Source: Myxococcus xanthus (GTDB lineage: Bacteria > Myxococcota > Myxococcia > Myxococcales > Myxococcaceae). Taken from it: a stretch of DNA of 64,000 nt. Of the stretch, positions 24,972 through 34,344 are shown piece by piece (positions within the stretch are counted from its first letter, which is position 1; each line of letters starts with the position of its first letter). The stretch is from positions 124,001-188,000 of the forward strand of contig NZ_FNOH01000015.1 in the NCBI RefSeq assembly GCF_900106535.1, in the 5' to 3' direction. Position numbers and translations under genes: made by a program. Under the pieces are notes generated by a model that was not told the DNA's origin, ran no database searches, and was given only the letters and a program-made list of their open reading frames with translations.

Positions 24972-26936
24972 TCAGTGTCCGTCGAGCATGGACTCCAGCC
25001 GGTCCTGAAGTCCGAGGTGGGCGGCTGCACTCACCAGCATCCGCCGCTCCTTGCGGTCGATGCGGCCGTCCACCAGCGCCATCTCCACGATGTTGCGCAG
25101 GAACACCTCCGCTTCGGGGCTGCCCTTCTCCACGAGGCGGTCGAAGAGCTGTGGCCCCATGCTCAGCGCCAGCTCCACGTTGTCCCACACCACGCCCCAG
25201 CGCTCCGAGCACAGCTTCAGCAGCTTGCGCTCCGCGGACGTCACCTCGCCGTCGGCGGCGGCGATGGCGGCCATCATGTACAGCAGGCGCTGCCGCTCCT
25301 GGACGTCCATCACCGCGTCCTCGGGCTGCGGCGTGTGGTCATGGCCACCCATGCGCTGTTGCGGCGCGGACTGGCGTGGAGGGAGGGCCCGGAACCGCGC
25401 GTCCTCGGCCGCGTTCCACGCCTCGAACGTGCGCGCCGCCGCGAGCACCCAATCCCGCTCACCGGTGGCCAGCGGCGTGCCGCAGTATTCGCAGTCCGTG
25501 GCGGCGCTGTTCGTCAGCGGCGCGTTGCACTGTGGGCACCGGTTCGTGGACATGCCGTTGGCGGTATTCGTCTGCGCGCCGTGCTTGCGCGTCAGCGTGA
25601 AGATGTAGCGCTGGGGCACGGTGGGCAGGGAGCGGGGCCGCTCGCTGGCGGGACCCACGCCCATGCGCGCGCTCCAGCGAATCTCCACGTGCGCCACGTC
25701 CTGGCCCTGTGGGTCCACCTGGAACGCACGCACGTCCGCGGAGCCCACGGCGCACTCCAGGAACACGCGGCGGAACCCCTGGCGTCGCAGGCCCTCCAGC
25801 TCCGTTTCCAGCCGTTGCACGGTGTCCGTCCGGGCCACCTTGGCCAGCGGCTTCGTGTCGCCGCGGCTCTGCGCGTCAATCCACTTCCAGAACAGCAGCG
25901 ACGCGCGGTCCTCCAGCATCTCCAGGTTGAGCGCCGGGTCCGACTCACGTGCCTGCATCAGCCCGTCCACCGTCTTGTGGTACGGCGCGTGCTCGATGCC
26001 CTGCGTGATTTCGGACAGCGTCCAGTCGTAGTTACCCGAGTTCACCACCGCGCCGCAGAACTCGCAGCTATTGGCCGCGCCACCGTTGAACGGCGCGCCG
26101 CAGTTGGGGCACTTGCCCTGGAACAGGTCCGCGCCGATGCGCGTCTGCGCCCCCGGCTTGCGCACGAAGGTCCAGACCTCCGTGAAGGCCTCGCTGGGGA
26201 CCTTGCGCGCGGCCTCGGTGGCCTGCGCGTCGCTGAAGGACACGGGCACGTCGGTGTCTCGCATCCGCGCGTGGACACGGACGTGGATGCTGTCGAACCA
26301 CTGGCTCTGGTCCAGGCCGATGAGCTGGAGGTCCAGCACCTCGAAGTCGGTGATGGCGTCCCGCACGCCCTGCGCGCGCATGAGCTCCAGTTGCACGCCG
26401 AAGCGCTGGAAGGTGGCGTCCGACAGGAAGGGCCGCACCGGCGTCATGTCCCGGAGGAACCACGCCTGCTGCAGCTCCATGAACAGCCACTTCGTCTTGT
26501 CGAGCATCGGCTCCAGCTCGAAAGCGGGGTCCTTCAGCTTCAGGGCGTTCACCCAGCCTTGCACGTCACGCTGGGACACCTGGGTGCGCTGATACGCCTC
26601 GCGCTGCTCCAGGGCCTTCCGGGTGGTGGCGTCCGGGTGCAGGTTGCGGCGGTACAGCCAGTATACGATGCCGCCAATGCAGAGCAGCGGCAGCATGACC
26701 TTGGGGTAGCGGAAGACCAGGCTGAAGAGCTGGTAGACGACCCAGAGCGCGACGCCGTCCCCGTCGCCGCCGCCGCGGCCACCACCGTTGCCGGACGAGG
26801 GGCGGGAGTAGTGCTCGCCGCCACCTCCGCGTCCCAAGGCTTCGAGCGGAAGCAGGAGCGCCACGTAGGCGATGGCGGGCAGCCAGGGGGCCCACCGGGA
26901 GAGTCGGTGCGAGATGGAGCGCAGAGGCGTGGCCAT
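24972..26936 (-). CDS. Membrane protein with Tim44-like domains, two zinc ribbons and a TerB-like C-terminus
   Basis: A 654-residue protein. Two N-terminal membrane segments (LPAIAYVALLLPLEALG; VMLPLLCIGGIVYWLYRR) flank a Gly/Ser-rich stretch. Then come two copies of a Tim44-like unit, each followed by a zinc ribbon: CPNCGAP...CEFCG near residue 270 and CPQCNAP...CEYCG near 485. The last ~130 residues are TerB-like (LYMMAAIAAADGEVTSAERK; MALVDGRIDRKER), a fold with two metal-binding helical repeats. Tim44-like domains bind membranes or translocase components in mitochondria; the bacterial role is unknown. The gene stands alone. Confidence 0.7.
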   Translation of the reverse strand: MATPLRSISHRLSRWAPWLPAIAYVALLLPLEALGRGGGGEHYSRPSSGNGGGRGGGDGDGVALWVVYQLFSLVFRYPKVMLPLLCIGGIVYWLYRRNLHPDATTRKALEQREAYQRTQVSQRDVQGWVNALKLKDPAFELEPMLDKTKWLFMELQQAWFLRDMTPVRPFLSDATFQRFGVQLELMRAQGVRDAITDFEVLDLQLIGLDQSQWFDSIHVRVHARMRDTDVPVSFSDAQATEAARKVPSEAFTEVWTFVRKPGAQTRIGADLFQGKCPNCGAPFNGGAANSCEFCGAVVNSGNYDWTLSEITQGIEHAPYHKTVDGLMQARESDPALNLEMLEDRASLLFWKWIDAQSRGDTKPLAKVARTDTVQRLETELEGLRRQGFRRVFLECAVGSADVRAFQVDPQGQDVAHVEIRWSARMGVGPASERPRSLPTVPQRYIFTLTRKHGAQTNTANGMSTNRCPQCNAPLTNSAATDCEYCGTPLATGERDWVLAAARTFEAWNAAEDARFRALPPRQSAPQQRMGGHDHTPQPEDAVMDVQERQRLLYMMAAIAAADGEVTSAERKLLKLCSERWGVVWDNVELALSMGPQLFDRLVEKGSPEAEVFLRNIVEMALVDGRIDRKERRMLVSAAAHLGLQDRLESMLDGH

Positions 26937-27041
26937 GTCCCCCCATGCTAACCGTTTCCGCCTTGCCAGACCCGGCTTATGGCCGCACTCTGCCGCGGCT
27001 CAGAGCAGCCCGCCTGCCAGGCCGGGAAAAGGGGAGCGAAC

Positions 27042-27818
<777 letters not shown>

Positions 27819-27833
27819 CCCGCACGGACGAAA

Positions 27834-27876
27834 TCGGGGACGGAAGGCCCGGTACTCACCGGTGCCCCGTCCCCGA
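27834..27876. terminator. 10-bp hairpin between convergent hydratase and YtxH genes
   Basis: TCGGGGACGG (27834-27843) and CCGTCCCCGA (27867-27876) are perfect reverse complements between two gene ends. No T-run follows, so termination is inferred from position and stem strength. Confidence 0.5.
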
Positions 27877-27916
27877 AGTGCGTCACGTCACATGGCGCGA
27901 AGGCCACGCGCGCCGG

Positions 27917-28276
27917 TCAGGCGTTCGCGGTGCGCTCCTGGCCCATGTTGACGTTCTGTTTGTTCATGTAGGCCGTGGCCTTGTCCTTCACGGTGGTCCG
28001 CAGCTCGGTGCCCGTCTTCGGGGCCAGCAGCAGGGCCGCCACGCCACCCGCGGCCACGCCGAGGAGGAAGATGCCCAGGCCGCCCAGGCCCGCGCGCGCC
28101 GGCTTGTAGGTGGTCAATCCGACATGCCGCAGCACGTCATCCGGCTCGAAGTCATCCCAGCGGTTCCGCGCCACGCGCGGCAGGTCATTGATGAGCTTAT
28201 GGGCCAGCCACTTGCGGTACAGCTCGCTCCGGGCGATTCCCTTGGCCATCCACTTGCCTTTCTTCGCTGCGAACAT
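27917..28276 (-). CDS. YtxH-domain membrane-associated protein
   Basis: This 119-residue protein has one membrane helix (LGGLGIFLLGVAAGGVAALL) followed at once by LAPKTGTELR, the YtxH/GvpP signature. YtxH proteins are small stress-related membrane proteins of unknown mechanism. The N-terminal ~70 residues are basic and cytosolic (KGIARSELYRKWLAHKLIND). GGAGG before the ATG supports the start. Confidence 0.75.
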   Translation of the reverse strand: MFAAKKGKWMAKGIARSELYRKWLAHKLINDLPRVARNRWDDFEPDDVLRHVGLTTYKPARAGLGGLGIFLLGVAAGGVAALLLAPKTGTELRTTVKDKATAYMNKQNVNMGQERTANA

Positions 28277-28461
28277 GCGTCCCTCCTGGGCCCGATGGTT
28301 GCCGGGTGCGCATCAATCGCGAGCACGCCCCCGTTGAGCACCAAGGTAGGCAGGGGAGCCTGGAGCGGCATCCCCTGCGGGGACCGTTCTGCGCGGTGCG
28401 TCGTCTGCCTGTCACGCCGCGCCGGTCCCTCAGCGAGAGGGCAGCCAGCCGTAGCCCTTTC

Positions 28462-28470
28462 TGCTATGTG
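28462..28470 (+). promoter_or_regulatory. Extended -10 (TGCTATGTG) before carboxyltransferase gene
   Basis: TG-C-TATGTG ends 9 bases before the ATG at 28480. If used, the transcript would begin within about three bases of the start codon. No Shine-Dalgarno is visible before this ATG, which fits leaderless translation. Confidence 0.35.
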
Positions 28471-28479
28471 CCACGGGCC

Positions 28480-30009
28480 ATGTCCCAAGACTCGAGACTG
28501 CTGGAGAAGATCGCCCAGGTGGAGAAGGGTGGCGCGCAGAAGTACCACGCCAAGAACGCGGAGGCGGGCAAGCTCTTCGCCCGCGAGCGCATCCGTCTGC
28601 TGGTGGATGAAGGCTCCTTCGTGGAGGACGCGAAGCTCGCCAACAACCTGGACCCGGACCTGCCCTCGGATGGTGTCGTCATCGGCGTGGGCAAGGTGGC
28701 CGGGCGCACCGTGGCCATCATGGCCAACGACTCCACGGTGAAGGCCGGGAGCTGGGGCGCCCGCACGGTGGAGAAGATCCTCCGCATCCAGGAGACGGCC
28801 CGAGACCTGCGCTGCCCGCTGTTCTACCTGGTGGACTCCGCCGGTGCCCGCATCACCGACCAGGTGGAGATGTTCCCCGGGCGGCGGGGCGCCGGCCGCA
28901 TCTTCTACAACGAGGTGCACATGTCCGGCTTCGTGCCGCAGGTGTGCCTGCTCTTCGGCCCGTCCGCCGCCGGTGGCGCGTACATCCCCGCGTTCTGCGA
29001 CCTGGTCATCATGGTGGAAGGCAATGCCTCCATGTACCTGGGCAGCCCGCGCATGGCGGAGATGGTCATCGGCGAGAAGGTCACCCTGGAGGAGATGGGT
29101 GGCGCGAAGATGCACTGCTCCATCTCCGGCGTCGGCGACGTGCTGGTGAAGACGGAGCAGGAGGCCATCGAGGCGGCGAAGAAGTACATCGGCTACTTCC
29201 CGGAGAACTTCTCCCAGGCGCCGCCGCGCGCCGAGCCCAAGGCCCCCAAGGCCGGCGGCAAGAAGGTGGAAGAGATTGTCCCTGTCGACCAGAACAAGCC
29301 CTTCAACATGCATGAGCTCATCAACGAGCTCATCGACGAGGGGAGCTGGTTCGAGGTGAAGAAGCTCTTCGCCCAGGAGCTCGTCACGGGACTGGCTCGC
29401 ATCGACGGCCGCCCGGTGGGCATCGTCGCCAACCAGCCCAAGTACAAGGGCGGCGTGCTGTTCGTGGACAGCGCGGACAAGGCGGCCCGCTTCATCTGGC
29501 TGTGTGATGCCTTCAACATCCCGCTGCTCTATCTGGCGGACGTGCCGGGCTTCATGATTGGCACCAAGGTGGAGCGCGCGGGTATCATCCGCGCCGGCGC
29601 GAAGATGATCTCCGCGGTGTCCGAGGCCAGCGTGCCGCGCATCTGCGTGGTGGTCCGCAAGGCCTACGGCGCCGGCCTCTACGCCATGAGCGGCCCCGGC
29701 TTCGCCCCGGACGCCACCATCGCGCTGCCCGGAGCGATGATCGCCGTCATGGGCCCGGAGGCGGCGGTGAACGCTGTCTACTACAACAAGATCCAGGAGC
29801 TGCCGGAGGCCGAGCGGCCCGCCTACGTCCAGAAGCTGCGCGACGAGTACAAGCAGGACGTGGACATCTACAAGCTGGCCAGCGAGCTGGTCATCGACGA
29901 CATCGTCCCGGGTGACCGGCTGCGTCAAGAGCTCACCCAGCGCTACAGCGTCTACTCCCAGCGGCATCAGCCCCGTGCGGAAAAGAAACACGGTGTCTAT
30001 CCGGTTTGA
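28480..30009 (+). CDS. Acyl-CoA carboxylase beta (carboxyltransferase) subunit
   Basis: A 509-residue biotin-dependent carboxyltransferase. It has the N-terminal motif LFARERIRLLVDEGSF, an acyl-CoA half (LVDSAGARITDQVEMFPGRR; FGPSAAGGAYIPAF) and a carboxybiotin half (PLLYLADVPGFMIGTKVERA; YGAGLYAMSGPGFAPD; GPEAAVNAVYYNK). A short Pro/Lys-rich linker joins the halves. In this leucine-gene setting 3-methylcrotonyl-CoA is the likely substrate, but propionyl-type substrates are not excluded. No biotin carboxylase/carrier subunit occurs in the window, so the partner is encoded elsewhere. Acyl-CoA dehydrogenase follows by 71 bases. Confidence 0.8.
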   Translation: MSQDSRLLEKIAQVEKGGAQKYHAKNAEAGKLFARERIRLLVDEGSFVEDAKLANNLDPDLPSDGVVIGVGKVAGRTVAIMANDSTVKAGSWGARTVEKILRIQETARDLRCPLFYLVDSAGARITDQVEMFPGRRGAGRIFYNEVHMSGFVPQVCLLFGPSAAGGAYIPAFCDLVIMVEGNASMYLGSPRMAEMVIGEKVTLEEMGGAKMHCSISGVGDVLVKTEQEAIEAAKKYIGYFPENFSQAPPRAEPKAPKAGGKKVEEIVPVDQNKPFNMHELINELIDEGSWFEVKKLFAQELVTGLARIDGRPVGIVANQPKYKGGVLFVDSADKAARFIWLCDAFNIPLLYLADVPGFMIGTKVERAGIIRAGAKMISAVSEASVPRICVVVRKAYGAGLYAMSGPGFAPDATIALPGAMIAVMGPEAAVNAVYYNKIQELPEAERPAYVQKLRDEYKQDVDIYKLASELVIDDIVPGDRLRQELTQRYSVYSQRHQPRAEKKHGVYPV

Positions 30010-30058
30010 GTAGGTAGCGTTACCCCACCTCCAAGGCCCGGGCTGCGCTTGGGCCGTC

Positions 30059-30067
30059 TGCTATAGA
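30059..30067 (+). promoter_or_regulatory. Extended -10 (TGCTATAGA) before acyl-CoA dehydrogenase gene
   Basis: TG-C-TATAGA ends 13 bases before the ATG at 30081, predicting a leader of only 5-7 bases. The ATG lacks a Shine-Dalgarno. Confidence 0.4.
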
Positions 30068-30080
30068 TCCTGCTGACACC

Positions 30081-31226
30081 ATGGATTTTGACCTTCCAGA
30101 AAGCCATCGCGCCCTCCAGTCCTCCATCCGTGACTTCTGCGAACGGCGGGTGAAGCCGTATGCCCGTGAGTGGGACAAGGACGAGACGTTCCCCATGGAA
30201 GTTGTCCGGGAGCTGGGGCAGCTCGGGGTGATGGGCATGCTCGTCGCCGAGGAGTTCGGCGGAGCGGCCATGGACTCGCTCGCCGTGGCGGTGGCGGTGG
30301 AAGAGATCGCCCGCTACGACGGCTCGCTGGCGCTGACGGTGGCCAGCCACAACGGCCTGGGCACCAGCCACCTGCGCGTCTTCGGTTCGGACGCGCAGCG
30401 CCAGAAGTACCTGCCCAAGCTGGCCACGGGTGAGTACCTGGGCGCATGGGGCCTGACGGAGCCGGGGTCCGGCTCGGACGCGTCGAGCATGAAGACCACG
30501 GCCATGCGCAAGGGCGACGGCTGGGTACTCAACGGCGCCAAGATGTTCATCACCCAGGGCACGGTGGGTGACGTGTTCGTGGTGCTGGCCGTCACCTCGC
30601 CGCAGAAGCGGCAGAAGGGCATCACCGCCTTCCTGCTGGAGAAGGGCCTGCCGGGCTTCAGCCAGCGCGCCATCCACGGGAAGCTGGGCATGCGCTCGTC
30701 GGACACGGCCGAGCTCGTCCTGGAGAACGTGGAGGTGCCGGACTCGGCGCGCGTGGGTGAGCTGGACCACGGCTTCATCGACACGATGAAGATCCTGGAC
30801 CGCGGCCGCATCACCATCGGCGCGCTGGCGGTGGGTCTGGGCCGGGGCGCCCTGGAGGAGTCCATTGGCTACTCGCGCGAGCGCACCGCGTTCGGCCAGC
30901 CCATCAGCGAGTTCCAGGGACTGCGCTGGATGATGGCGGACATGAAGACGGAGCTGGACGCCGCCCGGCTCCTGGTCCACCGCGCTGCCAAGCTGGCCGA
31001 CGAAGGCAAGCCGTACTCGCGCGAGGCCTCCATGGGGAAGCTGTTCGCCTCCGAGGCCGCCATGCGGGCTTGCAACAAGGCCGTGCAGATCCACGGTGGG
31101 TACGGTTACACCCGCGAATTCCCGGTCGAGCGCTACCTGCGCGACGCCAAGCTGTGTGAGATCGGCGAGGGAACCAGCGAGATCCAGCGTACAATCATCG
31201 CCCGGGAAACCTTCAAAGGGGCTTGA
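30081..31226 (+). CDS. Acyl-CoA dehydrogenase, short-chain (butyryl) active-site type
   Basis: A 381-residue FAD enzyme. It has AWGLTEPGSGSDASS, MFITQGTVGDVFVV, AFGQPISEFQGLRWMMADM, and the C-terminal QIHGGYGYTREFPVERYLRD followed by CEIGEGTSEIQR. The Glu in EIGEGTSE is the catalytic base of short- and medium-chain dehydrogenases. True isovaleryl-CoA dehydrogenases carry Ala or Gly there and use a different Glu. Context suggests isovaleryl-CoA, but this residue argues for butyryl or 2-methyl-branched short-chain substrates. Its stop shares one base with the next ATG (TGATG). Confidence 0.85.
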   Translation: MDFDLPESHRALQSSIRDFCERRVKPYAREWDKDETFPMEVVRELGQLGVMGMLVAEEFGGAAMDSLAVAVAVEEIARYDGSLALTVASHNGLGTSHLRVFGSDAQRQKYLPKLATGEYLGAWGLTEPGSGSDASSMKTTAMRKGDGWVLNGAKMFITQGTVGDVFVVLAVTSPQKRQKGITAFLLEKGLPGFSQRAIHGKLGMRSSDTAELVLENVEVPDSARVGELDHGFIDTMKILDRGRITIGALAVGLGRGALEESIGYSRERTAFGQPISEFQGLRWMMADMKTELDAARLLVHRAAKLADEGKPYSREASMGKLFASEAAMRACNKAVQIHGGYGYTREFPVERYLRDAKLCEIGEGTSEIQRTIIARETFKGA

Positions 31227-32089
31227 TGGACACCGCGCGGCTGGAAGGTCTCGGGCTGCAGTTGCGGGAGGACGCGGCCGGCACCGAGGCGGTGCTGGAC
31301 CTTGAGTCGTCCCCGCTGGTCAATCCCGTCACCCGGGCCTTCATCCCAGAGGTGACCTTCCAGGTGATGGGGGACCGTCTCATCCCCATCGCGCCGCCCG
31401 CCGTGGTGGGGCTGGCCCCCATTCTGGTGGGCGCGCTCAGCGACGTCGCCGACATCGAGGCGCTGCTCGCGGACGCATTCAACGAGCACATCTTCCACGT
31501 CCAGCGCCGCTCCGCGGAGCTCCAGGTGCTGGGGCTGACGCCGCGCGTGGAGCCGGAGACGCTGGAGCTGTCCACGGAGGTCGTGGACGGTGAGCTGGCC
31601 GTCACGTTGGTGTCGGACCGGCTGGGCAACTTCCGCGTGGCCCGCGTGGCCCGGGGGAAGGAAGACCTGGCCACGGGCGGCGGCCACACGCTGGAGCTGT
31701 CGGAGTTCCGCGAGCGGGCGGCGCTGACGGGCTACCTGGTCGCGCTCTTTGGTGAGCCGGCGGCCCGTCCTCAGGCCGCGCCGGTGGGCGCCGGGCTGGT
31801 GCGCTTCTCCGACATCGTGGAGAAGTTCGGCGCGGAGGCGCTCTTGCCTCCCCGCAGCAGCCTGGAGCTGCTGGCGCAGTTGCAGGTGGAGGGCCGCCCG
31901 TACCGCTTCGCCGCCGCCAGGGTGGCGGGCCGCACCTTCCGGGGGCTGCTGGCGGGGCCGCAGGGCAAGGAGTGGGCGGGTCGGTTCGAGCTGGATGAGT
32001 TCCCAGGCATCGTGCGGATGGTGGCGGACCTGTTGAAGGTCCCTCCCGCGGCCGTGAGGCTGGTGGGCCCGGACGCACCTCAGGAGTGA
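31226..32089 (+). CDS. Conserved hypothetical protein between acyl-CoA dehydrogenase and rnc
   Basis: A 287-residue soluble protein rich in Leu, Val and Ala with no motif I recognise. The first half looks beta-rich (LGLTPRVEPETLELSTEVVD; LAVTLVSDRLGNFRVARVAR). There are no membrane segments and no signal peptide. TGATG overlaps with both neighbours (31224-31228 and 32087-32091) place it in one translational unit with acyl-CoA dehydrogenase and RNase III. Function unknown. Confidence 0.6.
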   Translation: MDTARLEGLGLQLREDAAGTEAVLDLESSPLVNPVTRAFIPEVTFQVMGDRLIPIAPPAVVGLAPILVGALSDVADIEALLADAFNEHIFHVQRRSAELQVLGLTPRVEPETLELSTEVVDGELAVTLVSDRLGNFRVARVARGKEDLATGGGHTLELSEFRERAALTGYLVALFGEPAARPQAAPVGAGLVRFSDIVEKFGAEALLPPRSSLELLAQLQVEGRPYRFAAARVAGRTFRGLLAGPQGKEWAGRFELDEFPGIVRMVADLLKVPPAAVRLVGPDAPQE

Positions 32090-32868
32090 TGCGTTTGAGT
32101 GGTGCGGACAAGATGAGCCCGTCCGAGCGGGTGCAGTTGTTGGAGTCGCGGTTGGGGTTGAGCTTCTCCCGGATGGAGACGGCGCTGGAGGCCCTGACGC
32201 ACAAGACGTACGTCAATGAGACGCGGGACAAGGAGCTGAAGGACAACCAGCGCCTGGAGTTCCTGGGCGACTCGGTGGTCAACCTGGCCGTCAGCCACCG
32301 GTTGATGGCGCGCTGCCCGGGGCTGCCCGAAGGCGACCTGACGAAGATGCGCGCCCGCGTCGTCAACGAGGACGGCCTGGCCCGCGTGGCCCGGACCATC
32401 CCGCTGGGCGACCTGCTGCTGCTGGGGCGGGGCGAGCTCATGTCCGGCGGCCGGGAGAAGAACTCCGTCCTGGCGGACGCGCTGGAGGCCGTCTTCGGCG
32501 CGGTGTTCCTCACCAGCGGCCTGGACGCCGCGGTGACGCTGGTGGACCGGTATTTCGCGGACCTGCTGGACGAGGTCTCCAGCGGCCAGGGGCGGCTCGA
32601 CTACAAGACGCTGCTCCAGGAGATGGCCCACGAGCGGCTCAAGCTCCAGCCCCGCTACCGCGTCGTCTCGGAGTCCGGTCCGGAACACTCCAAGGTGTTC
32701 GAGGTGGAGCTGATGCTGGGGGAGACGGCCTTCGCCCGGGCCACCGGCCGGAGCAAGAAGGAGGCGGAGCAGTCCGCCGCGCAAGCGACGCTGGAGAAGC
32801 TGCGGGAAGACGCTGCGTGTCCCACCTCCCCCCCGCCCGGAACGCCGCGACACGACACCCCGGCGTGA
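32089..32868 (+). CDS. rnc: Ribonuclease III
   Basis: A 259-residue double-strand-specific endoribonuclease for rRNA and mRNA processing. The RNase III signature is NQRLEFLGDSVVNLAVSHRL, with the second acidic site in LADALEAVFGAVFL. The C-terminal double-stranded RNA-binding domain holds DYKTLLQEMAHERLKLQPRY and ATGRSKKEAEQSAAQATLEK. A Pro/Thr-rich tail of about 20 residues follows. The start overlaps the upstream stop (ATG 32089; GTG 32086 is also possible). It lies upstream of era, as in many bacteria. Confidence 0.95.
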   Translation: MRLSGADKMSPSERVQLLESRLGLSFSRMETALEALTHKTYVNETRDKELKDNQRLEFLGDSVVNLAVSHRLMARCPGLPEGDLTKMRARVVNEDGLARVARTIPLGDLLLLGRGELMSGGREKNSVLADALEAVFGAVFLTSGLDAAVTLVDRYFADLLDEVSSGQGRLDYKTLLQEMAHERLKLQPRYRVVSESGPEHSKVFEVELMLGETAFARATGRSKKEAEQSAAQATLEKLREDAACPTSPPPGTPRHDTPA

Positions 32869-32915
32869 AACCCCTTGGATGGGGCAGGGGGCGGCGCGTA
32901 AGGTGCCGCGCCGAC

Positions 32916-33623
32916 ATGCCCCCCGCCTCCCTCCGAAAGACGCTCGCGCTGGTGACCTGCCTGCTGGCGGGCTCCGTCCTCGCCGCTGATTCCGGCAAAT
33001 GGACCCGGAAGGCCGCGGCCGGCAAGGACCTCTACGCCACGCTCCAGACGAGCGAGGGCACCATCGTCGTCCGGCTCTTCGCCAAGGACGCGCCCAAGAC
33101 GGTGGCCAACTTCGTGGGCCTGGCCGCCGGTGAGAAGGCATGGCGGGACCCGAAGACGGGGAAGATGTCGAAGGAGCCGCTGTATGACGGCACGGTGTTC
33201 CACCGCGTGATTCCGGGCTTCATGATTCAGGGCGGGGACCCCACGGGCACCGGCTTCGGCGATCCGGGCTACCGCTTCGCGGACGAGTTCCAGAGCGGCC
33301 GCACGTTCGACAAGGTGGGCCTGCTGGCCATGGCCAACGCGGGGCCCAACACCAACGGCAGCCAGTTCTTCATCACCACCTCCACGCCCGGACACCTCGC
33401 CGGCAAGCACACCATCTTCGGTGAGGTGCTCAGCGGCTATGACGTGGTGGAGAAGATCAGCAATCGTCCTCGGGACAACCGGGACCGCCCGCGCACCGCG
33501 GTGGTGCTCACCCGCGTGGTGCTGGGCGACAAGGCTCCCGCGGGCGTGACGGCCCCCGCGGCGAGCAAGGGAGCGGCGCCCAAGAAGGACGCGGGCGCGA
33601 AGACGGTTTCACCAAGGCCGTGA
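32916..33623 (+). CDS. Cyclophilin-type peptidyl-prolyl isomerase, exported
   Basis: A 235-residue protein with an N-terminal signal peptide (LALVTCLLAGSVLAADS), a cyclophilin domain and a Lys/Ala-rich tail (AASKGAAPKKDAGAKTVS). Active-site motifs are FHRVIPGFMIQGGDPTGTG and NTNGSQFFITT, containing the Arg, Phe and Gln needed for catalysis. It should assist protein folding in the periplasm. ATG 32916 is the natural start because the signal peptide begins there. A second cyclophilin follows 48 bases after its stop. Confidence 0.85.
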   Translation: MPPASLRKTLALVTCLLAGSVLAADSGKWTRKAAAGKDLYATLQTSEGTIVVRLFAKDAPKTVANFVGLAAGEKAWRDPKTGKMSKEPLYDGTVFHRVIPGFMIQGGDPTGTGFGDPGYRFADEFQSGRTFDKVGLLAMANAGPNTNGSQFFITTSTPGHLAGKHTIFGEVLSGYDVVEKISNRPRDNRDRPRTAVVLTRVVLGDKAPAGVTAPAASKGAAPKKDAGAKTVSPRP

Positions 33624-33671
33624 CACATGACCGGGTTCGTCCTCGGACGGGCCCCCACACGGGAGGGTAGC

Positions 33672-34223
33672 ATGGGATTGTTGGACGAGGCCCGCGCGGG
33701 CAATGACCTTTACGCCACCTTCGACACCACGCAGGGGCAGATCGTGGTGAAGCTGTTCGCGAAGGATGCGCCGAAGACGGTGAGCAGCTTCGTGGGCCTG
33801 GCGACGGGCGAGCTGCCCTTCCAGGACCCGAAGACGGGTGAGAAGACGCAGCGCCCGTACTACGACGGCATCATCTTCCACCGCGTGATTCCGGGCTTCA
33901 TGATTCAGGGCGGTGACCCCACGGGCACCGGCCGCGGCGGCCCGGGCTTCAACGTGGACGACGAGTACCAGAGCGGCCGGACCTTCGACAAAGTGGGTCT
34001 GCTGGCCACGGCGAACATCGGCCGCCCCAACACCAACGGCAGCCAGTTCTTCATCACCACGTCCAAGCCGACCTACCTCAACAACAAGCACACCATCTTC
34101 GGTGAGGTGCTCAGCGGCTACGATGTGGTGGAGAAGATCGCCGGCGTTCCGCGCGACGGGGATGACCGCCCCCGCCAGCCCGTGGTCATCAACAAGCTGA
34201 CCATTTCGACGACCCAGCCGTAG
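33672..34223 (+). CDS. Cyclophilin-type peptidyl-prolyl isomerase, cytosolic
   Basis: A 183-residue cyclophilin without a signal peptide. Core motifs are FHRVIPGFMIQGGDPTGTG and NTNGSQFFITTSKPTYLNNK, very close to the upstream paralogue, with long stretches nearly identical in DNA. GGAGGG before ATG 33672 favours this start over the ATG at 33627. The pair is a tandem duplication in which one copy gained or lost an export signal. Confidence 0.85.
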   Translation: MGLLDEARAGNDLYATFDTTQGQIVVKLFAKDAPKTVSSFVGLATGELPFQDPKTGEKTQRPYYDGIIFHRVIPGFMIQGGDPTGTGRGGPGFNVDDEYQSGRTFDKVGLLATANIGRPNTNGSQFFITTSKPTYLNNKHTIFGEVLSGYDVVEKIAGVPRDGDDRPRQPVVINKLTISTTQP

Positions 34224-34235
34224 CCTGTCCGATCG

Positions 34236-34276
34236 CCGCCCGTCCTGGCATGACCGGGCGGGCGGTGGGTTGTTAT
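34236..34276 (+). terminator. Terminator-like hairpin upstream of era
   Basis: CCGCCCG (34236-34242) pairs with CGGGCGG (34255-34261), followed by TGGGTTGTTAT. The U-tract is broken, so strength is uncertain. Confidence 0.5.
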
Positions 34277-34279
34277 AGG
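34271..34279 (+). promoter_or_regulatory. Extended -10 (TGTTATAGG) upstream of era
   Basis: TG-T-TATAGG lies just after the hairpin at 34236 and 65 bases before the era ATG. It would let era-der be expressed independently of the cyclophilins. Confidence 0.35.
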
Positions 34280-34344
34280 CGCTGTCCAGACGTTCCCTTT
34301 TCGGGCCTCCGCGGTACGCGGCGTCCCAGATCACCTCCGAAGCA

